A stretch of 64,000 nt of DNA, taken from assembly GCF_050262165.1 (NCBI RefSeq), contig NZ_CP189844.1; one strand, 5' to 3'. A program made the position numbers and the translations under genes. Each line of letters begins with the position of its first letter. Position 1 is the first letter of the stretch. This document shows, piece after piece, positions 9,524 through 18,306 of the stretch. Origin of the DNA: Parvimonas sp015257355 (GTDB lineage: Bacteria > Bacillota > Clostridia > Tissierellales > Peptoniphilaceae). Below the pieces are notes generated by a model. That model was not told the origin of the DNA, made no database searches, and saw only the letters and a list, made by a program, of their open reading frames with translations.

Positions 9524-9755
9524 CACGTCATAGCACTTTGCAAAGAGATACACCAAACACGTCATCTTGAGCGTAGTGCAACGAAGTCGAAAGATCTCAA
9601 CTATTGCTTGTTTCCAAGCAATAGTAAGTCCTGTAAAGGACTTATATAAAAACAAAAAATCTATATATAATTACAACTAATTTATCTAAAATACTTTTTC
9701 TTATATATTATATGCATCTTCGATACATTTGCTTTGCTAATTATTTTGACGTGAG
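9524..9755. repeat. Mosaic palindromic repeat, copy 2
   Basis: Contains the end module CACGTCATAGCACTTTGC, the CACGTCATCTTGAGC end, AAGATCTC, a CTATTGCTTG/CAAGCAATAG hairpin, and after about 70 AT-rich bases a partial TGCATCTTCGATACATTTGC module ending TTTTGACGTGAG. It is inverted relative to copy 1, so the two form a loose inverted pair. Confidence 0.7.
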
Positions 9756-9864
9756 TTTTTTTGTTCTTTATGCTAAATAAAATGTAAAATCTAGGCTGAA
9801 TTCAAGCTTAATTTAAAAATGTAATACTTTGTACTAAAATTATCAATATATCTAAAAATATGTA

Positions 9865-9893
9865 TTGTCTTTACATATTTTATTTGATATAAT
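9865..9893 (+). promoter_or_regulatory. arcA promoter
   Basis: TTGTCT (9865-9870), 17-base spacer, TATAAT (9888-9893), 27 bases before arcA. Confidence 0.7.
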
Positions 9894-9920
9894 ATACATA
9901 TTAAGATTAAGGAGGATTCT

Positions 9921-11136
9921 ATGAAAATTAATGTAAATTCTGAAATAGGAAAATTAAAATCAGTTTTACTTCACAGACCTCATAAAGAACTTTTAAATTT
10001 AACACCTTATCTACTAGATGAGCTTCTTTTTGATGAAATTCCATTTTTGGATAATGCTCAAAAAGAACATGATATGTTTGCAAATATTTTTAGACAAAAT
10101 GGATGCGAAGTATTCTATCTTGAAGATTTGTGTGCTGAAAGTCTTTATGATGATGGCTTAAGAACTGCTTTTATTGAAGAATTTTTAGATAATGCAGATG
10201 TGCATGTAGAAAATGAAAAAAGATTATTAAGAGAATATCTATTTTCTATAAAAGATAACAAAGAATTAGTTTTAAAAATGATGGAAGGTGTTAGAAAGAA
10301 CGAAGTAGATTTAAAAGAACCTTCAACTTTGAGCGAAATTGTTTCAAAGCATGATTTCTTCATTTCAAAACCGCTTCCAAATTTATACTTCACTAGAGAC
10401 CCATTTTCATTCATCAAAGATGGTGTAAGTTTAAATACAATGTGGTCTGTTACAAGAAGAAGAGAAACTCTTTTTGGAAAACAAATATTTGAACACCATA
10501 AAGAATTCAAAGGAATCAAAAAATGGTATGATAGAATGATACTGATGTTCCATCAATCGAAGGTGGAGATATTTTAGTTTTATCTGAAGATGTTGTAGCT
10601 ATAGGTATTTCACAACGTACAACTCCTCTTGCAATTGAAACAATTGCAAAAAGACTTCTTGAAGGAGAAAACGGAGTAAAAACTGTACTTGCAATGGTAA
10701 TTCCAGATAATAGAGCTTTCATGCATCTTGATACTGTTTTAACTTCAGTTGATAGAGATTTATATACTCTTCACCCTGAAATTGAAAAGACATTAGAAAT
10801 TTATTCTCTAAAATTAGTTGATGGAAAAGTAAAAGTTGAAACTGAATCAACTGATATTGAAGTTGCATTGAAAAAATATCTTCATGTAGATAAAATTGAA
10901 TTTATCCGTATGGGAAAAGGCGGTCTTTTAGATACTCATAGAGAACAATGGTCAGACGGATACAATACTTTAGCTATTGCACCTAGAGAAGCTATTGTTT
11001 ATGATAGAAACACTATTACAAATCAATTACTTGAAGAAAAGGGGTAAAACTTCATAAGATTGATTCAGGTGAATTATCTAGAGGTCGTGGGGGCCCAAGA
11101 TGTATGAGTATGCCTCTATTTAGAGAAAACTTATAA
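9921..11136 (+). CDS. arcA: Arginine deiminase ArcA (two apparent frameshifts)
   Basis: Converts arginine to citrulline and ammonia, the first step of the arginine deiminase pathway. Three frames together encode a normal 405-residue enzyme: 9921 to about 10533, then to about 11040, then to the stop at 11134-11136. Each break is one missing base in an A-run (AGAATGAT at about 10533 and the A-run before GGGG at about 11038). Signatures are NLYFTRDPF, SIEGGDIL, LDTHREQW and, in the last piece, the catalytic cysteine in RGGPRCMSMPL. AAGGAGG precedes the ATG. arcB and arcC are about 51 kb away, so arcA is transcribed alone. The breaks are probably sequence errors, but inactivation cannot be excluded. 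Confidence 0.88.
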
Positions 11137-11160
11137 TAGTCTAAATAAATTTAAAAAAAT

Positions 11161-11190
11161 AAAAGCACAGATTAACTGTGCTTTTTTTTT
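11161..11190 (+). terminator. arcA terminator
   Basis: AGCACAG/CTGTGCT stem with a 5-base loop and a nine-T tail, 25 bases after the arcA stop. Confidence 0.85.
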
Positions 11191-11197
11191 GTACAAC

Positions 11198-11230
11198 AAA
11201 AAATCAACGAATTTCTTCGTTGATTTTTAA
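11198..11230 (-). terminator. ileS terminator
   Basis: AAATCAACGAA/TTCGTTGATTT stem followed on the reverse strand by T-rich sequence, 7 bases past the ileS stop. Confidence 0.8.
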
Positions 11231-11236
11231 TATTTA

Positions 11237-14200
11237 TTAAACTCTTTCTACAAATAATTTTCCTAATTCCCCATTGAAATCAACTTCTTCTGTATCCAAT
11301 GAATCAACAAAAGTCAATTCAACACCTAAAGTTTCTTTCATAATAAATTCTTTGTAGTTTTCAACTGCTTTTTTCAATCTATCTGTACAAGTATATTTAA
11401 TTTTAATTTCATCAAGCACATCAAAATCAGCTGATTTTCTCATTTGTTGTATCTTAGAAATTATTTCTCTTGCAAAACCTTCATCAAGCAATTCGTCAGT
11501 TAAAGTAGTATCTAAAATTACAAATAGATTATTTTCCATTGTAACGTCAAATCCTTCTTTAGCACTTACTTTTACATCAACATATTCTTTAAGAATTTCA
11601 GTTTCTTCCCCATTTAATTCAACAAGAACTGCCCCATTTTCAAGTTTTTCTAAGAATTCTTTAGGATTTGTTTCATTTAAGAAGTTTCCAAACGCTTTAA
11701 TTTTAGCTCCTAAGATTTTTCCACAAACTTTGAAATCCGGTTTTAACATATAGTTCATAAAGCCTGACAAGTCTTTTTCGAATACAACTTTCTTAACATT
11801 AAGTTCTTCCATTATCAATTCTTCTAAATCGCCGATTTTTTCTTTTAATGCATAGTCAACAACTATTTCAGATAATGGTTGTCTAACCTTAATCTTAACT
11901 TTTTCACGACTTGCACGACCAATTGTTACAAGATTTCTTACAATTTCCATCTTTTCTTCTAATGCTTCGTCAATTAAACTAGCATCATATTCAGGAATGA
12001 AATCTAAATGAACACTCTTCTTGTCTGTTAAATTACGATATACATTTCTTCAGCAACAAAAGGAGTAATTGGAGCTACAATCTTTGAAATTCCAAGTAAT
12101 ATTTCATAAGTTGTATTATAAACAGCCTTCTTATCATCGTCAACTTCTGTTTTCCAGAATCTTCTTCTATTTCTTCTGATATACCAGTTTGAAAGATCTT
12201 CAATTACAAAATCAGAAATTGCACGAACAACTTTTGTAACTTCAAATTTATCCATATTTTCAGTATACATCTTCAAAAGATTATTGAAACGTGATAATAT
12301 CCATCTGTCTATTTCAGGTCTCTTATCATAATCAACAAAGAACTCTCTTGGATCTATATCGTCAGTTCCAGAATATAGTTGGAAGAAATTATAAGTGTTC
12401 TTGAAAGATCTAAAGAATTTACTTTCAATTTCTCTAAGTCCTTCAACATCAAATCTAGTAGGAACCCAAGGTGGAGAAACATAAAGGGCATATAGTCTTA
12501 CAGCATCAGCACCATATTTATCAAATAATTCTATAGGATCAACGTATTTCCACGAGATTTACTCATTTTCTTTCCGTCTTTATCTAAAATTAAGTCATTA
12601 ACTAAAACATTTTTATATGGAGATTTCCCAGTTATTAATGTTGAAATTGCAAGTAATGAATAGAACCATCCACGAGTTTGGTCAATTCCTTCACAAATGA
12701 AATCTGCAGGGAATAATTCTCCAAAGTTTTCTTTGTTTTCAAAAGGATAATGATGTTGTGCAAATGGCATTGCCCCAGAGTCAAACCAAACGTCAATAAC
12801 ATCTTTTTCTCTAGTCATTGTGCCACCACATTTTTCACATTTTAAATGAACATTATCTACAAATGGTCTGTGTAATTCTATATTTTCATCAATATCTTCA
12901 ATACTTCTTTCAAACCAATTCTTTTCTTGAACCAACACTTGTACAATGTCCACAATCACATTTCCAAACATTGAAAGGAGTTCCCCAATATCTTGAACGG
13001 CTGATTGCCCAGTCATTTAAGTTTTCAAGCCAGTTTCCAAATCTCTTTTCTCCAACAAAATCAGGATAAAAATTTACAGCCTTTGCATTTTCAATTAACT
13101 TATCTTTATATTTAGTTACTTCAATGTACCAAGATGGTTTTGAATAGTAAATTAAAGGTGTATGACATCTCCAACAATGTGGATAGTTATGCTCAACCTT
13201 TTGTTTTTTTAATGCTTTATTATTTTCGAAAAGATATGTGATAATATCAGCATCACATTCCATAACAGGTCTGCCTTCATATCTTGTAGTACTGAATTTT
13301 CCTTCTTCATTAACAGGATTGATTAATGGAAGATTATATCTTCTTCCTGTTTGATAGTCATCTTCCCCAAATGCTGGAGCAGTATGAACTATACCAGTAC
13401 CATCTTCAACAGTAACATAATCTGCAAGAGTTACAAAAAATGCTTTTTGTTTTACTTCAATTTCAGGAATAATTTGTTCATATTCCCAATATTCCATATC
13501 TTTTCCTAAATATTTTTTTCAACAACTTCATAATCTTCACCTAAAACTTTAGTCGCTAAGTTTTCAGCTAAATAATAAAATTCATCATTATATTTAACTT
13601 TAACATAAGTTACATTAGGGTTAACAGTCAAACCTACGTTTGAAGGAAGAGTCCAAGGAGTTGTTGTCCAAGCGATAAAGTAAGCATCTTCATCTTTCTT
13701 CTTGAATTTCGCATAAACTGTTGTAGTCTTAATCATTTCATAACCTTGAGCTACTTCGTGAGAAGCAAGACCAGTTCCACAACGTGGACAATATGGTAAA
13801 ATCTTAGCTCCTTCATACATTAAACCTTTTTTGAAAATCTCATCTAAAAGATTCCAAACAGATTCAATATAATTGTTGTCTAAAGTTATATAAGGATTGT
13901 TCATATCTGCTAAGAAAGCCATTCTTTCAGACATTTCTCTCCATTTACTTTCATAAACGAAAACAGATTCTCTACATTCCTTACAGAATTTTTCTACTCC
14001 ATAATCTTCAATATCTTTTTTACTTGTAAGTCCTAATTTCTTTTCAACTTCAATTTCAACAGGTAGTCCATGAGTATCCCAACCTGCTTTTCTCTTAACT
14101 TTAAAACCTTTCATAGTTTTATATCTACAAGTCATATCCTTTAAAGTACGACTTATAACATGGTGAATACCGGGTTTACCATTTGCTGTTGGAGGACCAT

Positions 14201-14336
14201 CATAAAAAATATAATTATCATGTCCCTCTCTTGAATTTACAGATTCATGCAACAAATCTATCTCATTCCAATATTCAGATATTTTCATTTCTCTATCCTT
14301 AACGGACTCTTTTGAAAGTTCTCTAAACTTTGCCAT
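11237..14336 (-). CDS. ileS: Isoleucyl-tRNA synthetase, GIHH-signature type (four apparent frameshifts)
   Basis: Charges tRNA-Ile. The real start is the ATG at 14336 behind GGAGGT; the longer frame upstream only translates the poly-A tract. Repaired, it is about 1033 residues, the long IleRS form. Residues 56-59 read GIHH in PPTANGKPGIHH, in place of the HIGH signature. KMSKS is present near 12570, and editing-domain and tRNA-binding parts are recognisable. Continuity breaks at about 13508 (one A short), 12918 (one T too many), 12545 (one base short) and 12036. IleRS is essential and a T-box leader precedes it, so these are probably sequence errors. The GXHH signature has been linked to mupirocin hyper-resistance in IleRS2 enzymes. 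Confidence 0.9.
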
Positions 14337-14356
14337 ATTTACCTCCATTTTTCTAT

Positions 14357-14592
14357 AAAAAAAAAAAAAAAAAAAAAAAGATAAAATCTTAGGGACGAAA
14401 TTTTTCCGTGTTACCACCCAAATTATTTAAGATTAAAAAAAAATTTAAATCACTCAAAAATCTTTAACGGGATTAACCAAAAAACTCCAAGGTGATACGA
14501 GTTTGCTTCATAAAATAGTTTGCACCAGACACTACCTCTCTCTTAATTAATTCACAATCTCCGTCCTCTTCATCGTTTAATATAAAATACGT
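14357..14592 (-). ncRNA. T-box leader of ileS
   Basis: On the reverse strand the leader shows an AGAGAG stretch and the distal GGTGCAAAC element of stem I, and a candidate ATC isoleucine specifier in CTCGTATCACC. The T-box TGGGTGGTAACACGG is followed by the complementary TTCGTCCCT and a terminator T-run. The T-run is a 23-base homopolymer (A14357-A14379 on the + strand), unusually long. The family senses uncharged tRNA, here tRNA-Ile. Confidence 0.88.
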
Positions 14593-14597
14593 GCATT

Positions 14598-14626
14598 ATT
14601 ATACTATAAAAGCATAAGAATGTCAA
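14598..14626 (-). promoter_or_regulatory. ileS promoter
   Basis: Perfect TTGACA (14621-14626), 17-base spacer, TATAAT (14598-14603), immediately before the T-box leader. Confidence 0.8.
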
Positions 14627-14839
14627 ATATTTAATTTACTCATTTTATGCATATAAATTCATTTAACAATTTATATTTTTATAGTACAATAATATTAATA
14701 AATTTAATATTATTTTTATAGCAAATAATAAAATACCTAAATTTAGGGAGTTAAATGTTTAAAAAAATTAAAATAAGGGTATATAAATAAAAATTTCTTA
14801 TACCATATTTCGGAGGTAGTTATTTTTTTGGAGGTAGAA

Positions 14840-15301
14840 ATGAATATTTATGATTTTACAGTAAATGACATTGACGGAAATAAAGTTTCCATGCAACAAT
14901 TTAAAAATAAAGTATTACTAATAGTCAATACAGCAAGTAGTTGTGGATTTACTCCACAATTAGAAGGATTACAAAAACTATACGACGATTATAAAAATAA
15001 AGATTTTGTTGTTTTAGGATTTCCTTGTAATCAATTTAAAAATCAAGATCCGGGAACAAACGAAGAAATTAAAACATTTTGTAGTTTAAATTATGGAGTA
15101 ACATTCCCAATGTTTGAAAAAATTGAAGTTAATGGAAAAGATACTCACCCACTTTATAAATTTTTAAAAGCAAAAAAATCGGGTCTTTTAGGAAATAAAA
15201 TAAAGTGGAATTTTACAAAGTTTCTTGTAGACAAAAACGGAAATGTCGTTTCAAGATTCGCTCCAACTACATCTCCACAAGATATAGAAAAAAATATATA
15301 G
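14840..15301 (+). CDS. Glutathione peroxidase family (thiol peroxidase, Gpx)
   Basis: A 153-residue thioredoxin-fold peroxidase. It has the peroxidatic cysteine in NTASSCGFTPQ, the conserved FPCNQFKNQDPG block with the glutamine of the catalytic tetrad, and KWNFTKFLVDKNG with the tryptophan. Bacterial members usually use thioredoxin rather than glutathione to reduce peroxides. The ATG at 14840 with GGAGGT is preferred over the TTG four codons earlier. It is monocistronic. The perfect 12-base palindrome CCTAAATTTAGG at 14736-14747 lies about 90 bases upstream and could be an operator. The rest of the 14627-14839 gap is AT-rich with nothing else recognisable. Confidence 0.85.
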   Translation: MNIYDFTVNDIDGNKVSMQQFKNKVLLIVNTASSCGFTPQLEGLQKLYDDYKNKDFVVLGFPCNQFKNQDPGTNEEIKTFCSLNYGVTFPMFEKIEVNGKDTHPLYKFLKAKKSGLLGNKIKWNFTKFLVDKNGNVVSRFAPTTSPQDIEKNI

Positions 15302-15326
15302 TTGAACTTTTAAAATAAATGAAAGT

Positions 15327-15360
15327 AAAAATGCATTGTCTAATTGACAATGCATTTTTT
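15327..15360. terminator. Bidirectional terminator
   Basis: AAAATGCATTGTC / GACAATGCATTTT stem between the convergent gpx and membrane-protein genes, with A/T runs on both sides. Confidence 0.8.
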
Positions 15361-15366
15361 ATATCT

Positions 15367-16716
15367 TTACTTAAAATTCTTCAACTTTTCAAAAAGCTCT
15401 TCAGTTTCCTCATTAGTTCTCATATTAATATATATTGTCTTTTGATTTTTTCTACTTATCTTTATGACCTTATCTGTTTTGTTGAAAACATAAAGCCTAA
15501 CATTTCCTTCTCCCTCTAAAGAGAAATTACCATAAGATTTTTCTTTAGTAGCTCCACCATTCATCCTAATAGCTCTTTTATTTGGAAATTTATCAAGCAA
15601 TTCTATATTCTCAATATCACTTTGTTTTATATTATCTTTATAAAGCATCGTTGAAATTTTTACAGTATCTGAAACCTCAACTTTCCAGTCTTTTTCAAAA
15701 ATTAGTGCTAGCCCGAATATTATTACAATTGCGAGAAGCATATTTGTAAATGCAAATAATATTTTCCCTTTTTTATTTCCACGATTAATAATTGTACTAG
15801 TACTATTCATCGGATCAGAAACTAAAATCCTTGGATCATTCGGATTTTTATATCCAAAAATATCATAGTATTCGTCTTGATCCTCAATGAATTTGTCATC
15901 TTCTATATTACTGCTTATTTCTTTATCAATTTTATTAACAGTATATATAAGATAAAAGATAAAAAATGTAATCAGTATTATACTTGCTCCAAGAGGAAGA
16001 AAAGAGTATTTATCCATTTTTTGTAAAAATACTAAAACTAAAAACAAAACAGAATATAGATTTACAAAAGTAAAAATTTTATTTTGAAGTTTTATAATTT
16101 TAATTTTATTTATATATAAATTCTTTTCTTTGTTATCGCATATAACTGATATTTTAGACCTTCTCCAAAAAAGTCCCATAAATATCATTGCTATTAAAGT
16201 TGTTGACAAGCAAATAAACAAAATAAACTCCATATCAGAAAAAGTTCCAAAAATAGAGAAACCAACAACAAAAACTATCAATGGAATTACCCAAAGGAAA
16301 ATTGGAAGTTTTTGTTTATCTATTTCCTTTGCAACTGATAAATCCACATACTTTCTAGTAAAACTCGCAAAGTTCTTTTCCTTTTTTAGCTTTCTCATTT
16401 GTTTTATATATTTATTTGACAAAAATCCTAGAGAAATTAAATAAGCAAATAATATTCCAAGATGGAGTATAATTTCTATATCAGTATTACTAAATAATAG
16501 GGAAAATGAAAGTATAAAAAATACTAAATGGAGCAATTTAAAACTCTTTAAACCTTTTTTACTAATTTCTTGCACTTCCTTACTATCTACCTCATTTATA
16601 GGAATTGTAGTAAGTAAAATTTTTCCATTATTATAAGAAAAACCCTTCTTTTGTGAAAAATAACTTATCACAAAAATCATCCATAGACTTCCATTCAAAA
16701 TAAAATCGTAAATCAT
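15367..16716 (-). CDS. Multispanning membrane protein (DUF1648/DUF5808-like), unknown function
   Basis: A 449-residue integral membrane protein with about 10 hydrophobic segments in pairs, charged loops and a soluble C-terminal domain of about 110 residues. I do not recognise a catalytic motif. The organisation, directly behind a YtrA-type GntR regulator, resembles Firmicute proteins annotated as DUF1648 or DUF5808. It starts 1 base after the regulator's stop, so the two genes are translationally coupled. The pair may respond to a cell-envelope stimulus, but this is only inferred from YtrA-type operons. Confidence 0.6.
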   Translation of the reverse strand: MIYDFILNGSLWMIFVISYFSQKKGFSYNNGKILLTTIPINEVDSKEVQEISKKGLKSFKLLHLVFFILSFSLLFSNTDIEIILHLGILFAYLISLGFLSNKYIKQMRKLKKEKNFASFTRKYVDLSVAKEIDKQKLPIFLWVIPLIVFVVGFSIFGTFSDMEFILFICLSTTLIAMIFMGLFWRRSKISVICDNKEKNLYINKIKIIKLQNKIFTFVNLYSVLFLVLVFLQKMDKYSFLPLGASIILITFFIFYLIYTVNKIDKEISSNIEDDKFIEDQDEYYDIFGYKNPNDPRILVSDPMNSTSTIINRGNKKGKILFAFTNMLLAIVIIFGLALIFEKDWKVEVSDTVKISTMLYKDNIKQSDIENIELLDKFPNKRAIRMNGGATKEKSYGNFSLEGEGNVRLYVFNKTDKVIKISRKNQKTIYINMRTNEETEELFEKLKNFK

Positions 16717-16717
16717 A

Positions 16718-17068
16718 CTAAAAACTCCTTTCTATAAACTCAAGTAAGAACTCTTTTCCAAGATTCCTTATTTTAACTTCATTAATTAAATTTTGTAAAT
16801 TCTCTTTTATGTTTTCAATATTTTTATCCGTGCATCTAACATATACAATCGAACCTACACGCCTATCAATCTCTATTACATTTTCACTTTTTAAAATTCC
16901 ATAAGCCTTATTCACAGTCATGGGATTTATTCCAAAATCTTTTGCGAGTTGCCTAACAGATGGCAATTCATCTCCATTTTTTAAATTTCCATCTGCAATT
17001 TCTTTAATAATTCCATTGCAAATCTGAGTGTAAATAGGAACTTCCGACAAAGTATCAATAAAAAACAT
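16718..17068 (-). CDS. GntR family transcriptional regulator, YtrA subfamily
   Basis: A 116-residue repressor-type regulator with an N-terminal winged helix (PIYTQICNGIIKEI ... LPSVRQLAKDFGINPMTVNKAYGIL) and only a short C-terminal dimerisation tail, typical of the YtrA group. The ATG at 17068 is preferred because the ATG at 17077 directly abuts the AAGGAG site. It heads a two-gene operon with the membrane protein. A perfect inverted repeat overlaps its own -10 box, which suggests autorepression. Confidence 0.85.
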   Translation of the reverse strand: MFFIDTLSEVPIYTQICNGIIKEIADGNLKNGDELPSVRQLAKDFGINPMTVNKAYGILKSENVIEIDRRVGSIVYVRCTDKNIENIKENLQNLINEVKIRNLGKEFLLEFIERSF

Positions 17069-17082
17069 TTCTCTCATCTCCT

Positions 17083-17103
17083 TGTATTATATATTATAAT
17101 ACA
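17083..17103. promoter_or_regulatory. Operator palindrome of the GntR/YtrA regulator
   Basis: Perfect inverted repeat TGTATTAT-N5-ATAATACA, covering the -10 element and ending at the Shine-Dalgarno. A further TGTATTAC half lies just upstream. Placement is that of a repressor site. Confidence 0.65.
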
Positions 17104-17121
17104 GGTAATACAAAAAGTCAA
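17093..17121 (-). promoter_or_regulatory. Promoter of the gntR operon
   Basis: TTGACT (17116-17121), 17-base spacer, TATAAT (17093-17098) on the reverse strand. Confidence 0.7.
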
Positions 17122-17128
17122 TAAAAAA

Positions 17129-17172
17129 AGTTTAGCTTTTAAGAAATTTTTTAATCTCAATTGCTAAACTTT
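17129..17172 (-). terminator. Terminator after the CPBP protease gene
   Basis: AGTTTAGC/GCTAAACT arms with a long AT-rich loop and a T-run on the reverse strand. Confidence 0.6.
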
Positions 17173-17180
17173 ATTAATTG

Positions 17181-18071
17181 TTAATTTAAAACTTTTTCTT
17201 CTTTATTTTTCTTTGACTTCCAAATATACAATGCCACACAACAAATCGTCATTAAAGCACAAGATAAAATAGTTCCTTCAAGTCCAAATGTTGGATTATA
17301 AGCGAAACTTCCTTTTACTGAATCCCCTATTTTGAAAATAGAATATGGAACATTTATTCCACTATTTGGTAATCCGAACAATATACTTTGAGTAAAATTC
17401 CACATTGCATGTAATCCCATTACCATCCACAAACTGTCGAAATAATATACAATCATTGATGTTAAAACACCAAAAATAAAAATACAATAAAATGGCAAAA
17501 TCGACATTCCATTATTGAACAAATGTAACGCCGCAAAGAATAGTGAATTAAATATAATTGCAAAAGTTGGACTATTAGTAGATTTTAATAAACGATGATA
17601 CATAAATCCTCTACATAATAACTCTTCTGCAGAAGATTGAACAAAAACAGCAAATAGCAATCCAATTGCAGGAAATATTTCAAATTGACTAAATCGTAAA
17701 GTAAAATCTCCATTTATCATAGCAATTAAAGCGCAAAATCCATTTAACACCAATCCTATCAATAATCCTAAAAATAAGTATGCTATGTTATTTCCCTTAG
17801 ACTTAGTTGTTATTTTATCAATTATATAATGATTATTTTTAAAAATGAATATTACAAAAAACACTACAATCCATATATAAATAAATAAAATATACATAAG
17901 AAATGTATAAGTATATTCATTAGCTTTCAACAATCCAGATGTAAATAAAAATCTTACTAATTTAGGTGTAATCCATCCTCCTACATTTTGAGTTATGTAT
18001 ATAATTGCATAACTTATTATACAAATCCACAAGACATTATCATACCATTTTTTATCCTGTATATTTTCCAT
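17181..18071 (-). CDS. CPBP family intramembrane metalloprotease
   Basis: A 296-residue membrane protein of the CAAX protease/bacteriocin-processing (Abi) family. It shows motif 1 SAEELLCRGF (EExxxR), motif 2 FFAALHL and motif 3 HAMWNF, whose glutamates and histidines bind the catalytic metal. About eight membrane segments are visible. The ATG at 18071 behind AAGGGGAT is chosen over an upstream start with no ribosome site. It has its own promoter and sits just upstream of the GntR operon, but a terminator separates them. Substrate unknown; bacteriocin immunity or envelope processing are family roles. Confidence 0.85.
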   Translation of the reverse strand: MENIQDKKWYDNVLWICIISYAIIYITQNVGGWITPKLVRFLFTSGLLKANEYTYTFLMYILFIYIWIVVFFVIFIFKNNHYIIDKITTKSKGNNIAYLFLGLLIGLVLNGFCALIAMINGDFTLRFSQFEIFPAIGLLFAVFVQSSAEELLCRGFMYHRLLKSTNSPTFAIIFNSLFFAALHLFNNGMSILPFYCIFIFGVLTSMIVYYFDSLWMVMGLHAMWNFTQSILFGLPNSGINVPYSIFKIGDSVKGSFAYNPTFGLEGTILSCALMTICCVALYIWKSKKNKEEKVLN

Positions 18072-18114
18072 AATTAAATCCCCTTTTTCAAACTTTATAT
18101 TTATACTATATATA

Positions 18115-18143
18115 TATATATTACAATTAAAGTAAAAAGTCAA
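18115..18143 (-). promoter_or_regulatory. Promoter of the CPBP protease gene
   Basis: TTGACT (18138-18143), 17-base spacer, TATATA (18115-18120) in a TA-repeat run. Confidence 0.6.
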
Positions 18144-18261
18144 CAGTTGAAATATTAATAATTTTGACTATAAAAATCTATTTCACTTCGTCCTAAATGA
18201 CTTGCTGCGATATTTACTTCGCAAAATATTATGACTTAAATTATGTTAATTTTAAATAAAA

Positions 18262-18301
18262 AAGTTTAGTAATTAAGCCAAATAAACTTAATCACTAAAC
18301 T
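18262..18301 (-). terminator. Terminator of the L,D-transpeptidase gene
   Basis: TTTAGTGATTAAG / CTTAATTACTAAA arms with a T-run on the reverse strand, directly after the stop codon. Confidence 0.75.
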
Positions 18302-18306
18302 AAATT

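Noticed and set aside
12028..13497. Several small separate genes in the ileS region
   Set aside because: Each is a consecutive piece of IleRS in a shifted frame; the segments between them encode the missing IleRS residues.
14337..14417. Upstream extension of the ileS frame with a poly-phenylalanine stretch
   Set aside because: It translates the T-box terminator poly-A/T tract; the true start at 14336 has GGAGGT.
14748..14790. 11-codon ORF upstream of gpx
   Set aside because: Too short, with no conserved feature; it cannot be supported beyond chance.
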